Assembly: GCA_030151245.1 (NCBI GenBank)
Contig: JASLEF010000142.1
Span: 1-54,229, forward strand
Origin: Ignatzschineria sp.
Lineage (GTDB): Bacteria > Pseudomonadota > Gammaproteobacteria > Cardiobacteriales > Wohlfahrtiimonadaceae
Length of the DNA stretch: 54,229 bases
Direction: 5' to 3'
Shown: piece by piece, positions 54,095 through 54,229 of the stretch
Layout of the letters: each line of letters starts with the position of its first letter
Position numbering within the stretch: the first letter of the stretch is position 1
Position numbers and translations under genes: made by a program
Notes under the pieces: generated by a model
The model's database searches: none
Seen by the model: only the letters and a program-made list of their open reading frames with translations
What the model was told of the DNA's origin: nothing

Positions 54095-54229
54095 TTAGAG
54101 TGAAATATTCATGCCAACATAGGCCGATCTTCCTCTCTCACGATAACCCTCTGCAAACTCATACTGTTTGTTGAAGATGTTTTGGATCTTCGCATCCACT
54201 TCAAATGTACGGTTGATCTTGTAGCTTCC
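54095..54229 (-). CDS. TonB-dependent receptor, C-terminal fragment at window edge
   Basis: The last 44 codons of a gene entering from the right edge, ending TAA at 54095. The peptide contains KIQNIFNKQYEFAEGYRERG and ends VGMNISL: the NxFNKQYE...GY...GR pattern is the last beta-strands of outer-membrane TonB-dependent receptors, nearest to BtuB-like ones by my reading. The rest is outside the window, so substrate is not known. Confidence 0.85.
   Translation of the reverse strand, partial: GSYKINRTFEVDAKIQNIFNKQYEFAEGYRERGRSAYVGMNISL

Noticed and set aside
1..54229. CRISPR arrays, tRNA or rRNA genes, insertion sequences, prophage, attachment sites
   Set aside because: None of the repeats has CRISPR spacing, no cloverleaf-like sequence or rRNA stretch was noticed, and no transposase, integrase or phage gene is present.

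Overview
The window looks like a chromosomal segment of an AT-rich gammaproteobacterium. Evidence for this is the pilF-rodZ-hisS-yfgM-bamB-der string, a HexR regulator beside glk, YdiJ, ZapE, UPF0149/YgfB, an RnfB-type ferredoxin beside nth, and an HU gene just downstream of lon. The order Cardiobacteriales (Ignatzschineria or Wohlfahrtiimonas type) would fit the low GC and gene content, but that is my inference and not something the sequence proves. I see no rRNA, tRNA, insertion sequence, prophage or CRISPR array, and almost every gene is a core housekeeping gene.

Layout. 1-7.2 kb: purU (minus), uraA with an extended -10 promoter, mutY, a large unrecognised membrane-anchored TPR protein, and apaH. 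7.3-13.8 kb, all plus strand: engB-glk-hexR, truA, trpS, scpA (no scpB follows), then a ComEA-like DNA-binding protein and a GspH/FimT-type pseudopilin, closed by a bidirectional terminator. 13.8-16.6 kb, minus: a YkvI-like permease and an AI-2E-family permease, separated by a gene-free stretch with a 9-bp microsatellite. 16.8-18.2 kb: soluble RnfB-like ferredoxin and nth. 18.4-24 kb, minus: nitronate monooxygenase-like, tatD, a UPF0149 protein, hup and lon. 24.1-35.2 kb: uvrB, yajQ (minus), proC, yggT, tadA-zapE-ydiJ, a candidate structured small RNA with a strong terminator, and a quinone oxidoreductase.

35.4-40.4 kb: a YeiH/PSE-family permease overlapping ogt tail to tail, then a minus-strand three-gene set: a retropepsin-like protein, a transglutaminase-like membrane protein and a RimK-related ATP-grasp ligase. 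Its make-up suggests envelope peptide or protein modification, but I know of no settled function. 40.8-43.7 kb: tex and a small lipoprotein. 44.2-52.8 kb, minus: ndk-rlmN, then pilF-rodZ-hisS-yfgM-bamB-der without the ispG usually found between rodZ and hisS. 53-54.2 kb: a periplasmic binding protein and the 3' end of a TonB-dependent receptor, the edge of a cofactor or iron uptake locus that continues past the window.

The least ordinary items are the structured RNA candidate at 33982-34080, the protease/transglutaminase/ligase set, a perfect inverted repeat in the lon-uvrB divergent promoter region, a MutY with a one-residue-short Fe-S loop, and the missing scpB and ispG. I did not find a clear defence system, biosynthetic cluster or mobile element.
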